Notes: generated from the sequence alone by a model not told the origin. Positions 51,930 to 59,850 are shown, numbered from the stretch's first letter. The stretch: DNA of 64,000 nucleotides from UBA4582 sp002389265 (GCA_943788825.1 CALSRT010000005.1:91070-155069), one strand, 5' to 3'. Program-made: numbers and translations.

Positions 51930-53305
51930 GCTTAGATCTGATCGCAAACCTCGCTTATATTGTCTCGGCCATCTTCTTTATCTATGGTCTGAAAATGCTT
52001 GGCTCACCCGCCACCGCCCGTAAGGGTAATGGTTTGTCTGCTATCGGCATGCTCATCGCCGTTGTCGCCGGTCTCACTGACCAGGGCATCGTCTCTTATG
52101 AATATATCGTCATCGGCCTGATCGTTGGCGCCTTGATCGGTAGTGTTTCAGCGCGCCTGGTCGAGATGACCTCGATGCCAGAGATGGTGGCCTTGTTCAA
52201 CGGCTCCGGCGGCGCAGCCAGCCTGTTAGTCGGCTGGGCAGCATTGTATGGCGGCGGCGATGCAGCACCGGTTTCAACCTTTATCGCCGTGACTGTGATC
52301 CTGGCCATCCTTATCGGCGGCGTCACCGTCACCGGAAGTTTACTGGCCTACGGCAAGCTCAGCGAGAAAATCGGCAGTGGCGCTATCGTCTTCACTGGCC
52401 AGCGTGTCGTCAACAGCCTGCTGTTGGCTGGCCTGATCGGCTCCAGCGTAATGCTCGCCATGAACCCCTCGCCTGACTCAGTCTGGTTCTACTCAGTACT
52501 CGGTTTGTCTTTGTTACTCGGCATCATGGCGGTTATCCCCATCGGTGGCGCCGACATGCCTGTAGTTATCTCGCTGTTGAACAGCTATTCCGGTATCGCA
52601 GCCTGTGCCGCAGGTTTCGCCATCGGCAATAACATCCTCATCGTTGCTGGCTCACTGGTTGGTGCCAGCGGTATGATTCTGACCACTATTATGTGTAAGG
52701 CCATGAATCGATCACTGTCGAACGTACTGTTCAGCGGCTTCGGCGCTGTGAAGCAGGGCAAGGCAGTTGAAGGTGAAGTCAAACCTATCTCTGTAGAGGA
52801 TGCCTATTACATTCTCGAAGCCGCCGGCAACGTCTGCTTCGTACCCGGTTACGGCATGGCTGTCGCCCAAGCTCAGCACGTAGTTAAAGAGCTCGGCGAA
52901 TTGCTGGAGAAGAATGGCTGTGAGGTTACCTACGCCATTCACCCCGTTGCCGGTCGTATGCCTGGCCACATGAACGTGTTGTTAGCAGAAGCCGACGTGC
53001 CCTACGAGCAGTTGCTGGAAATGGACGAGATCAACCCGCGCATCGAGCAAGTGGACGTGGCGATTGTGATTGGCGCCAACGACGTAGTAAACCCGAGCGC
53101 CCGTAACGACCCAGACAGCCCCATCTATGGCATGCCCATCATTAATGTGGACAAAGCCAAGACCGTGTTTGTGTTGAAGCGATCAATGGCCTCAGGCTTC
53201 TCTGGCGTTGAAAATCCCTTGTTCTTCAACGAGAACACCCGCATGTTGTTTGGCGATGCCAAGTCTTCAATTGGTGGTGTTGTGTCGGAGTTTGGTTCTT
53301 CGTAG
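51926..53305 (+). CDS. pntB: NAD(P) transhydrogenase subunit beta (PntB)
   Basis: A 459-aa protein with about nine membrane helices (residues 5-270) and a C-terminal NADP(H)-binding domain III. Hallmarks are NGSGGAASLLVGWAALYGGG (about 92-111), GADMPVVISLLNSYSGIAAC, VPGYGMAVAQAQHVVKELG (about 305-323), HPVAGRMPGHMNVLLAEADV (about 341-360) and VIGANDVVNPSARNDPDSPI (about 383-402). It completes the proton-pumping transhydrogenase. A strong terminator follows. A decayed fragment of a pntB copy lies at 55024-55130. Confidence 0.96.
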   Translation: MSLDLIANLAYIVSAIFFIYGLKMLGSPATARKGNGLSAIGMLIAVVAGLTDQGIVSYEYIVIGLIVGALIGSVSARLVEMTSMPEMVALFNGSGGAASLLVGWAALYGGGDAAPVSTFIAVTVILAILIGGVTVTGSLLAYGKLSEKIGSGAIVFTGQRVVNSLLLAGLIGSSVMLAMNPSPDSVWFYSVLGLSLLLGIMAVIPIGGADMPVVISLLNSYSGIAACAAGFAIGNNILIVAGSLVGASGMILTTIMCKAMNRSLSNVLFSGFGAVKQGKAVEGEVKPISVEDAYYILEAAGNVCFVPGYGMAVAQAQHVVKELGELLEKNGCEVTYAIHPVAGRMPGHMNVLLAEADVPYEQLLEMDEINPRIEQVDVAIVIGANDVVNPSARNDPDSPIYGMPIINVDKAKTVFVLKRSMASGFSGVENPLFFNENTRMLFGDAKSSIGGVVSEFGSS

Positions 53306-53332
53306 TGAACGCAGCCAAGACGCGGAATTAAG

Positions 53333-53359
53333 AAAAGGGGAGCTTGGCTCCCCTTTTTT
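53333..53359 (+). terminator. Intrinsic terminator of the pnt operon
   Basis: AAAAGGGGAGC (53333-53343) and GCTCCCCTTTT (53347-53357) pair perfectly around TTG, and six T residues close it. It lies 28 bp after the pntB stop. Confidence 0.92.
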
Positions 53360-53791
53360 GTGGCTGGATTTGCCACCGTTAATCATCTGGTTCGCGCTAG
53401 CCTACTTAAACACAGCACAAAAAATATCGTACGTCAGGGCTAAATCAAATAGCAAAATGTCACTTGTCTTAACTGATGAACTTATGTCGATTTGTACTTC
53501 AACCACTTACTCGAGTTTCGATCAAGAACATCCAAGGTTTCGCTCTACACTAGCGTCACAAGCACGATTTAGCACGCCAACTTCAGAGACTCAGAGCAAC
53601 TCTGATTTGTTCAGAACTGTTCGCACCGTGCATATTATGTAATCCGAATTGATAGCAACTCACAAACAACCGATCCAATGTCTTACATTAGACTTGCTCA
53701 AGAACCTACGCCTGCTTAGCTAGCTAGACGTTACCTTTACCTCGTAGCAAAAGCGACATCATTTATTCATTCAACTATTGGAGCATACAAA
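53360..53791. other. AT-rich leader region of the double-glycine peptide gene
   Basis: No gene is supported in these 432 bp. Composition changes right after the pnt terminator, becoming visibly more AT-rich. GCTTAGCTAGCTAG near 53716 holds a small palindrome. The last 10 bp carry TTGGAG, the ribosome-binding site of the peptide gene. No clear sigma-70 promoter was found. Confidence 0.5.
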
Positions 53792-53953
53792 ATGAGAGAT
53801 CTTTCAAAAGACGAGGTCACCCAAGTATCTGGCGGCGGACTTTCTTTTAATGAAGGCGCCAGCTTAATTCTTGCGGTAGGTGCCATGGGGGGACCGGCGA
53901 CATTTGCGTTTGCCGCCCCAATTGCCTTGAGCCTATATTGGCTTTCGAAATAA
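53792..53953 (+). CDS. Double-glycine leader peptide precursor (microcin/bacteriocin-like), 53 aa
   Basis: The ATG at 53792 has TTGGAG 8 nt upstream. The 53-residue product starts MRDLSKDEVTQVSGG, a textbook double-glycine leader (compare colicin V type leaders: M-R-x-L-x-x-x-E-x-x-x-V-S-G-G). Cleavage after Gly15 would free a 38-residue core, GLSFNEGASLILAVGAMGG then PATFAFAAPIALSLYWLSK. The core is neutral, rich in Gly and Ala, with one long hydrophobic stretch and no Cys, as in membrane-active class II peptides. No C39-peptidase transporter is in the window; the next gene is a rhomboid protease, 49 bp downstream. It could be a toxin, a signal or a small membrane peptide; the leader is what I see, function is inference. 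Confidence 0.8.
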   Translation: MRDLSKDEVTQVSGGGLSFNEGASLILAVGAMGGPATFAFAAPIALSLYWLSK

Positions 53954-53960
53954 TAAAAGT

Positions 53961-53982
53961 CTGGTGTAGTTCGCTGCACCAG
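53961..53982 (+). other. UUCG-capped 9-bp hairpin between peptide and rhomboid genes
   Basis: CTGGTGTAG (53961-53969) pairs with CTGCACCAG (53974-53982), one G-U pair, closed by the very stable tetraloop UUCG. It starts 8 nt after the peptide stop. Without a T run it should slow, not end, transcription, or protect the upstream mRNA, so the peptide may be made in excess of the protease. Confidence 0.7.
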
Positions 53983-54002
53983 CAGTCTTATCGAGAAACG
54001 AA

Positions 54003-54959
54003 TTGAATCAAGAATGGAAAGGGAAAAATATATTTAGGACCGTCTATGGAAGACAACACGTGCTAGCGCTTGTTAATCGATGGCAGCCATTCCTACCCCT
54101 CACAATTTGCTCACCGAACTCGGACAAGTTTATCTCGCCGTTAGAATCAGGCGAGTTCACAGAGATTATGACTGCAAGCGCGAAGCGCAGTCAGCGAATT
54201 CAGATATTCCTAGCCTTTTTCATGAGCGTCTCATTTTCTCTATGCAACATTTTCTACCCAGACCCCAGATTCTTCGTTATGTGCACGGTGAGTATAATTT
54301 TGCTTGTCTACTTCTCTTCTGAATATTTTATCTTGTTTACAGGATCCAATACCCTAAGAGATAGAGCGGTCACTATTAACGAAATATTTTCATCTTCCAG
54401 GGTTCCGGTCACCGTCTCGTTTGTATTTATGAGTTGCATTTGGCTCATCCAAATTTCCTTGTCCGCCGACGATCCAGAAGAGGTGTTCATCAATTTCGGT
54501 GCTCTATACGATAGTATTGAAAACGGCGAGTATTGGCGTTTTTTAAGCGGCCCATACCTTCATTCAGGATTAGCTCACTGGCTCTCTAATCTAGTCTTCC
54601 TGATTATCGCCTCGACAGTTGCCGCAAAAACTTCCACTTTTGGCGCTTTAACTGCCTTTATCTTCGGCAACCTGCTTGGAGCTATTACTGCCTATCTACT
54701 AAACATTTTTTCTTTTACAACTGGGGATGTTTATGTCGGAATCTCCCCCGGTATATATGCACTATTTAGCTTAAGTTCCGCACTTATAGTATTGAGCAAG
54801 AATAGTTTTCCGATTCGCTTCGGATATTCATTGGCGTTATTCGCAATCACGTCAATCGCGATTACCGCTCTAATGTTTGAGTCTTCCGCTCATGGCTCTC
54901 ACATCACTGGATTCCTGTTTGGAGCATTGCTGGGTATCATTTGGCCAAAAACGAATTGA
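54003..54959 (+). CDS. Rhomboid-family intramembrane serine protease
   Basis: Counting from a TTG at 54003 the protein has 318 aa; the first in-frame ATG is at 54168 (263 aa), so the start is open. Two N-terminal hydrophobic helices (about 67-85 and 91-113) precede a rhomboid core. The core has YLHSGLAHWLSN (HxxxxH with Asn196), the nucleophile in VGISPGIYAL (Ser248, matching GxSG of rhomboids) and SAHGSHITGFLFGALLG (His300). These give the Ser-His dyad and the glycine-packed last helix. Rhomboids cut substrates inside or next to the membrane. Position behind the peptide gene suggests that the peptide is a substrate or partner. Base composition is AT-richer than the pnt genes. Confidence 0.85.
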   Translation: MNQEWKGKNIFRTVYGRQHVLALVNRWQPFLPLTICSPNSDKFISPLESGEFTEIMTASAKRSQRIQIFLAFFMSVSFSLCNIFYPDPRFFVMCTVSIILLVYFSSEYFILFTGSNTLRDRAVTINEIFSSSRVPVTVSFVFMSCIWLIQISLSADDPEEVFINFGALYDSIENGEYWRFLSGPYLHSGLAHWLSNLVFLIIASTVAAKTSTFGALTAFIFGNLLGAITAYLLNIFSFTTGDVYVGISPGIYALFSLSSALIVLSKNSFPIRFGYSLALFAITSIAITALMFESSAHGSHITGFLFGALLGIIWPKTN

Positions 54960-55023
54960 ACCGCATAAAGCAGGTGTAAGCTGAGTCAGCTCGGAACCAC
55001 CTAATGCCCAACCCGACATTGGT

Positions 55024-55130
55024 CTGGCCTTATCATTGTGTTGCTAGCAAAGACCAAAGCGCCCTACGCGCAGTTCTTGAAGATGAACGAAAACGACCTC
55101 GGCTTCGATGAAGTACACCTTTATCCTTGA
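55024..55130 (+). pseudogene. Decayed fragment of a pntB copy
   Basis: From 55041 the frame reads LLAKTKAPYAQFLKMNENDL and ends at TGA 55128-55130. It aligns with LLAEADVPYEQLLEMDEI of the intact PntB. At DNA level about 40 of 54 bases from 55038 match 52978-53031, and CTGGCC upstream also aligns, offset by one base. The rest of pntB is not recognisable here. Confidence 0.6.
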
Positions 55131-55884
55131 TAACCATTCTGAATTTCTCATCAGACGCTGTGCCGGATGGCTTTGATTTTGATTTCTACCGTGTATCGAT
55201 TGCTGGTCATAGACACCACTCGCAGTAGTACATTTTAAGATTATTAGGTGCCTAGCAAATCTTGGAAAGTCCGTCGGAAGGCATCAGCGGAGGCTATTGT
55301 AAGCTGCAGGAGAGGCCCACGCCGATTGGGATATTCTCGGCAATACGGCTGTCTATGGCAGCGTTTTGCATTAGTTCGACTTTGGTCATGCCATTAGCAG
55401 GCGGCCGTGAACAATGCCTGTAGCACCTGATCCGCATGCAGATCACGTCCTGTGACGACGAATGTTGCGCTTGAGTAAGTCGCTAACCTCAAATGAAGAC
55501 GAGCGTGATGAGTGCACTAGACACCTAGCTCATCATCACTGGGTCATTGAATCCCCCGCTTTTCCTCGTCAGTTAAGACGCGACCATAAAGCCAAATTCC
55601 ACTTAGTTGTCACACGGAAAAACCGGCGTGAACCAATATCGAACAAATATTCCGCACACTAAAACCTTATGATAATTTTCCAGTTGTATGACACTAGTAA
55701 TCACAAGCTATCGTTAAGATCGTCTTTGGTTTCTAGACAACAGGTCCCGGCGAAGCGGCAACCCCTCCGTCATAGCCGCGCCGGGCCTCTTGTCATCATT
55801 TTAGTCATCTTCAGTCGAGGATTAAAAAGGCACCTATCGGCTATATCAAACCCCTAGCAACTTAATCGTCAAAGGAAGCAAATC
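55131..55884. other. Gene-poor region with possible remnants and a structured leader
   Basis: No intact gene is supported. On the minus strand near 55394-55470 the frame TFVVTGRDLHADQVLQALF ends in a stop and resembles the C-terminal end of CobW-type metal chaperones; this is a weak call. The last 140 bp hold the hairpin at 55743-55787 and the leader of the secreted protein at 55885. Confidence 0.35.
55743..55787 (+). promoter_or_regulatory. Two-tier stem-loop upstream of the secreted-protein gene
   Basis: CCCGGCG (55746-55752) pairs with CGCCGGG (55779-55785), extended by GG/CC past a bulged T. After an AAG bulge CGGC (55756-55759) pairs with GCCG (55775-55778). The 15-nt loop contains CCUCC, which could mask a ribosome-binding site. 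A partial T-rich stretch follows. It is 98 bp before the ATG; I do not match it to a named riboswitch. Confidence 0.5.
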
Positions 55885-56634
55885 ATGAAGCAGTTTATGA
55901 ACATCATCGTATTCGCATTATTATCCATTGGCTTCGCGACAGCCTACGCAGACGACCCACTCATGACGCCGGGACAAGTGCAAGCTTGCAATGTCAATCC
56001 TGGTGCCTCCATGAATGATGTGAATGCCATATTGGCAGACGCTCGTCACTGGTTGACAGCAGAGGGACATAATTTTGATATGTGGATGGCGATGCCCCAT
56101 TACAAACCCGCCAATGGTTATGACTTTGACTTCTTACTGATAGGATTCTGGCCCAGCCATGCTGACGAGATGTCTGGACTACAAAGCTTTTATACGACCA
56201 ATGCCGGACAAAAGCTTGGTGCCGATATGCAGCAGGTTATGACTTGCGCAACCCAGCATGTCAACAATGTCGAGGTCAGACCCAGCATCGTGGCCAAATT
56301 AGAATCAGCCTTTGGCTATATGTTTGATTGCAAGCTTGAAAAGGGCAAGGGGCCGAGCGATGTCAATGCAGCATTCCAAGGCTGGAATGCGTATCTTGAT
56401 GCCAACAATATTAGTCATGGTGTTACGGCTATGTTTCCAAGCTACGGCGCGAACGAGGAAAGAACGGGTACATTTAAATTCCTGTGGGGTGGAGACTTTG
56501 AGAATGTTGGCAAATCAACTGCCTTCCTAGCTAACACTGACGCAATGGCGACCTGGACAAAGCTCACGCAAAAAACCTACACCTGTGACAACTTTTCGCG
56601 AGGCTATGTCTTCCAGCGAATCAGCGCCTTGTAA
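55885..56634 (+). CDS. Secreted protein with two related domains, unknown function
   Basis: A 249-aa protein with a Sec signal (MNIIVFALLSIGFATAYA) and the ATG at 55885 after AAGGAAG. The mature part holds two similar halves: CNVNPGASMNDVNAILADARHW ... MPHYKPANGYDFDFLLIGFWP (split over about 35-95) and CKLEKGKGPSDVNAAFQGWNAY ... MFPSYGANEE..FKFLWGG (about 150-215). Each half starts with C-x-(N/L)-x-x-G and has an aspartate-Val/aromatic pattern and a second Cys (TCATQH, YTCDNF). The pattern suggests duplicated ferredoxin-like alpha/beta domains with one disulfide each. A single-domain relative, frameshifted, lies at 58068-58501. No enzymatic function can be assigned. Confidence 0.8.
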   Translation: MKQFMNIIVFALLSIGFATAYADDPLMTPGQVQACNVNPGASMNDVNAILADARHWLTAEGHNFDMWMAMPHYKPANGYDFDFLLIGFWPSHADEMSGLQSFYTTNAGQKLGADMQQVMTCATQHVNNVEVRPSIVAKLESAFGYMFDCKLEKGKGPSDVNAAFQGWNAYLDANNISHGVTAMFPSYGANEERTGTFKFLWGGDFENVGKSTAFLANTDAMATWTKLTQKTYTCDNFSRGYVFQRISAL

Positions 56635-56643
56635 TTGCGCCCT

Positions 56644-56731
56644 GCGCTTTGACTTGTTGATGGCGAGTAGACTGCTTCTTCAATAAATGGAAGGAGTGGA
56701 TAAGAGACTTCCTTTCATCAAGTCAAAGCGC
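56644..56731. repeat. 13-bp perfect inverted repeat with 62-nt spacer
   Basis: GCGCTTTGACTTG (56644-56656) and CAAGTCAAAGCGC (56719-56731) are exact complements. The spacer has further pairing (GGAAG with CTTCC). It starts 10 bp after the secreted-protein gene. It could be a large transcript-end hairpin or a MITE-like relic; no target duplication is clear. Confidence 0.7.
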
Positions 56732-57345
56732 GATCTTGTTTCAGTCAAGCTAGAAACCTGATCTACATTGCTGTTGTCCAATCATCGGCATGCCCCATAT
56801 CGAAAGCTGTTGTCCTGCGGTACTGCGAACCCTAACAGCTCATTGCATACTCAAATTTATCGGGCACCTCGCAGCGGCACGCCCCGCAAACCCATTCTCC
56901 GTGTAGCACGCTATCCTTCGTGGCCTCTAAGGCTTGTCTCGACGTCACCCTAGCCCAATCATAGTGATGCCATGTGTATCGAGCATACCCAGGCAAATCA
57001 TTTATATAAGCGATGCCAATCAATCACTGACAGCGTGCGCAATCGATACCCTGCTCGAATCAAGCGTCAGCTTGACGGGCTCATTCACAAGTTGTGGGAA
57101 CAATGATGCCACCAACTCCCCGCCTGCTCTCGTACATTGTTAGAATTGAGTTGAAGTAAAACCCATCAACGAACGCTGACATCTGTAATATTGCCCTGCG
57201 AGTCCGAAAAATCCTTTGTCGTCAGCGTTGGTGAGAACGACGCCAAAGGACTAACCGGCTTTTATGCGCGTTATAGGGCTTACTAACTTCCACGCTTGAC
57301 CATCCATCGGCGTCGGTACCAGTACTGCACCAACGCACATTCTGG
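56732..57345. other. Intergenic region without supported gene
   Basis: Both strands were read. Only short frames occur (for example 56832-57023 on the minus strand, 63 codons from a TTG without ribosome-binding site). No RNA gene, hairpin terminator or repeat was noticed beyond the inverted repeat just upstream. Confidence 0.4.
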
Positions 57346-57804
57346 TTAATCTAGCCTCAAAGGGTCCAATGCGGTGCCTGGGGGATAGTTGTCGGCAATT
57401 TGGTACATGCCGTCGAGCGTGATTTCCGCGGCCAGGGTAATGGCATTATCTGGGCCGACCTCAGCCGACCCCAGCTTAGCGATCGTGCAGCGGCTCTGGT
57501 TTGTTGGTGCTTCCAGTGCGGTCAGGACGAACCCATCAGCCCCGACTTCCAGGCATAGCTCGGTCAGCGTCGCCTTGAGCATCCCGCCATGGGCATCAAA
57601 TGTGACGGTGCCCTGGAATCGCATGGCGCCGGTTGCGGTACCGTCTGGTGCGATGCTCAGATCTCCGTCGGGTAAGGCCGCGAAGACAAAGGCGCCCTCT
57701 TCCGTGCGGCTCGCGCCATCACTCAATTTTATGGAGCCACCAACGGCCTCAACGTAACTTCGAAAGCTGGCCTTTACACCCCAGGTCAATTGATTAAAAA
57801 GCAT
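57346..57804 (-). CDS. Single HtaA-domain protein
   Basis: The ATG at 57804 has GGAG 7 nt upstream and gives 152 aa. The start LFNQLTWGVKASFRSYVEAV and the following GGSIKLSDGASRTEEGAFVF match the HtaA domain, best known from heme-uptake proteins of corynebacteria, where a Tyr in the SFRSY segment binds heme. The rest (GAMRFQGTVTFDAHGGML, CLEVGADGFVLTAL) is all-beta and consistent. There is no signal peptide or membrane anchor, unlike HtaA/HtaB, so this lone domain may be cytoplasmic. No hmu or TonB genes adjoin it. The heme role is inferred from family only. Confidence 0.75.
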   Translation of the reverse strand: MLFNQLTWGVKASFRSYVEAVGGSIKLSDGASRTEEGAFVFAALPDGDLSIAPDGTATGAMRFQGTVTFDAHGGMLKATLTELCLEVGADGFVLTALEAPTNQSRCTIAKLGSAEVGPDNAITLAAEITLDGMYQIADNYPPGTALDPLRLD

Positions 57805-58067
57805 AGCTGTACTCCATATGACTGAGCGCCAAGAATGGCGTAATCGACGACAAATTGCACCATTATCCGAAGACAGAAGGCTAGACCGAAACATCTATCA
57901 GGTTGCTGTCACTCATTGGGGCCGAGTCGCGCCGAGGACTGCAGCAACGCCATCAAGCCAGCCAACGCTGCCCATCTCGTATCGCCGAAAAAAGCTCAAA
58001 ATCTCTCGGCGAGAAACCTAGAAGGCACAGCAAACGCTAGTGCTTCCTGAAGAGCCCGCGTCTTTTT

Positions 58068-58501
58068 CTACCGCTGATGGTATCGGGGCAACCATGCGCA
58101 TTTTCCGTACATCGGTTTGTGACAAGTTGTCATAGAAAACATTTTTTCGACTCGTTCTGCAGCCTTCGAATCGCAACCTAGTGTCCCGCTAACACCCCAT
58201 TCAGCCCATGTCGGAAAATAGTTCACCCATCTCATATCCTGAGTATCGTAAGGTGGCGCGACAGCGACAGATTCTCTGACATAAGAACTCATATTGAATT
58301 TTTCAGCATCGAAACGCTTTGGCAATGCTGACCCTCCATGTTGTATGGCGTCTGCCAGTGTCACGCCTTCATTTAAGGCTGCAGGGATAAGGGATGTTTC
58401 TCCGTGACATAGGGCCCTGAAGCAGCATGATGGTCTGCATAGGCTTCTGTACACGCTAAAGTGAATGTCAAGCCGCCCAGCATTGAGAGAAAAATCCTCA
58501 T
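58068..58501 (-). pseudogene. Frameshifted secreted protein, single-domain relative of the 55885 gene
   Basis: From ATG 58501 the frame gives a clean signal peptide, MRIFLSMLGGLTFTLACTEA then YADHHAASGPYVTE, and soon meets a stop. The overlapping frame from about 58396-58403 on carries the rest: LNEGVTLADAIQHGGSALP, AVAPPYDTQDMRWVNYFPTW and TTCHKPMYG to a stop at 58068. One missing base near GTCACGGAG would join the two. The body shows the N-x-G...D-A...P-Y...D...W...TC pattern of the neighbour at 55885. Either a recent pseudogene or a sequencing error. Confidence 0.65.
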
Positions 58502-58626
58502 TGAGCGTCATCCGTATAAACGACGATTAGGAGCATCCAAAAATAATTCAAAATTATTGATTAAGATCAACCAACGCAAAGCGGTTTGAACTTACATTGT
58601 CGGCCGTGTTTCTGGATGCCGCTATT

Positions 58627-58705
58627 TTCGCAAAAGTATGTTCGCAAAAGTGTGTTCGCAAGGATGTGTACGCAGAAAGATGTTCGCAGAAAGATGTTCG
58701 GCAAA
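58627..58705. repeat. 14-nt tandem repeat, TTCGCAAAAGTGTG unit
   Basis: Five 14-nt copies run from 58627 to 58696 (TTCGCAAAAGTATG, TTCGCAAAAGTGTG, TTCGCAAGGATGTG, TACGCAGAAAGATG, TTCGCAGAAAGATG), then a partial sixth. They lie 50 bp before the start of the secreted protein at 58756 and may be in its promoter or leader. Confidence 0.9.
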
Positions 58706-58755
58706 TGATTTTTTTTGCAGTTCCCGAATGACCAAATCAAGGAAGAGGAGAGTCA

Positions 58756-59850
58756 ATGATGTATAGTCGTTTTTTTCTCAAATGCTCAATCACTGCACTA
58801 CTGCTGCTCGGCGCTCAAGGCGCGTTGGCCAATGTCTGCGCCGGTTCAACCTGGAATCTTACGGCCGGGCAGTACAACGATGTTGGTTCTTTAACCGTCA
58901 GCAATGATACCGATTTTCTCTATATCACCTACGAACTGGACTATGACCCGAACGGTGATGGCGTGGTAGATGCAACCTTTGGGACGCTGCACGCTGATGT
59001 CTTCAGTGATGAGAGCCTCATAATCATCAATGGTGGCCGGCCAACACCCGGTAAGCTCGACTACCAGGCCGGTGGCAATTCGGGCAATCCATTAGACTCC
59101 GTTACTCGGCATACCTTTCAGATTCCTGTGAATGAGATTATCTCGGTTGACGTGCTGCCCTATTGCGAACAAGCCCTGATTGTTCTCGCCCATGCAGAGG
59201 TCAACTACAGCATCGATGACTCGGATTATTGTCTGGCAAACCCTGGTATCAAGGGCTGCAATGCTGGCGATGAGGATACTGCCTGGGGTGGCGATAACGG
59301 CCACGGCATCGGCAGCGGCGGCGGATCCTGGTATTATGATGGCAGCTACAACTGGCAGTGCTGTGACGGGCCAGAACCGCCTGACTTCTGCTATGTGGAA
59401 ACGGCCTTTGCAAAAGGCGATCATATCTTCTCAACCTTCAGGAAATCGAATCCTGAAGGGCTTGAATCCCTGATGCTCTCGAAGAATCGCTGGGGCTGGG
59501 CCATTAATATGAATGAGCCAGGCAGTTACGTTGGCAACCTCTACGCAGGGGCTGGGCTGAATAAAATAGAGAACGGCGATCTGGTTGGTACCTTCTCTGT
59601 GGAGTGGGATGGTGAGAGCGCAACGGCGACTTATCAGCTTGACTCAGGCTACTACCTTGAAGAAGTGCATGTGTATGTGGGTGATACTGCGCCGACCACT
59701 GTCGCACCGGGCCAGTATGGCTATCCAAGTGATAGTTACGACGCCGGCGGTGTTCAGTCGCTGACCACGACAGTGGCAGTTGAAGACACGGATAGTGACG
59801 GCATCTGGCTTATCGGGCACGCCGTGGTATCCAACGGTGGGTGTGACTGA
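58756..59850 (+). CDS. Secreted Cys-rich protein of unknown function
   Basis: A 364-aa protein with a signal peptide (FFLKCSITALLLLGAQGALA). The ATG at 58756 has GAGGAGAG upstream. The mature part is acidic and contains about ten cysteines, a possible calcium loop (DPNGDGVVDATFG, about residues 74-86), a glycine-rich segment (NGHGIGSGGGSWYYDG) and a Cys-Cys pair (WQCCDGPEPPDFC, about 205). Two stretches with beta character (SLTVSNDTDFLYITYELDYD and LVGTFSVEWDGESATATYQL) look like related sandwich domains; similar layouts are common in surface-exposed or matrix proteins. I do not recognise the family. A strong terminator follows. Confidence 0.8.
   Translation: MMYSRFFLKCSITALLLLGAQGALANVCAGSTWNLTAGQYNDVGSLTVSNDTDFLYITYELDYDPNGDGVVDATFGTLHADVFSDESLIIINGGRPTPGKLDYQAGGNSGNPLDSVTRHTFQIPVNEIISVDVLPYCEQALIVLAHAEVNYSIDDSDYCLANPGIKGCNAGDEDTAWGGDNGHGIGSGGGSWYYDGSYNWQCCDGPEPPDFCYVETAFAKGDHIFSTFRKSNPEGLESLMLSKNRWGWAINMNEPGSYVGNLYAGAGLNKIENGDLVGTFSVEWDGESATATYQLDSGYYLEEVHVYVGDTAPTTVAPGQYGYPSDSYDAGGVQSLTTTVAVEDTDSDGIWLIGHAVVSNGGCD

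Noticed and set aside
53208..53642. 144-codon plus-strand frame across the pntB 3' end and terminator
   Set aside because: Its first third is an out-of-frame overlap of pntB, it spans the intrinsic terminator, has no ribosome-binding site and no recognisable protein pattern.
55462..55662. 66-codon plus-strand frame resembling a transposase end
   Set aside because: A HHHWVIESP word recalls DDE transposases, but the flanking signature is absent and no terminal repeats are visible.
56832..57023. 63-codon minus-strand frame with several Cys and Trp
   Set aside because: It starts with TTG, lacks a ribosome-binding site and matches no family I know; could be a remnant but cannot be supported.
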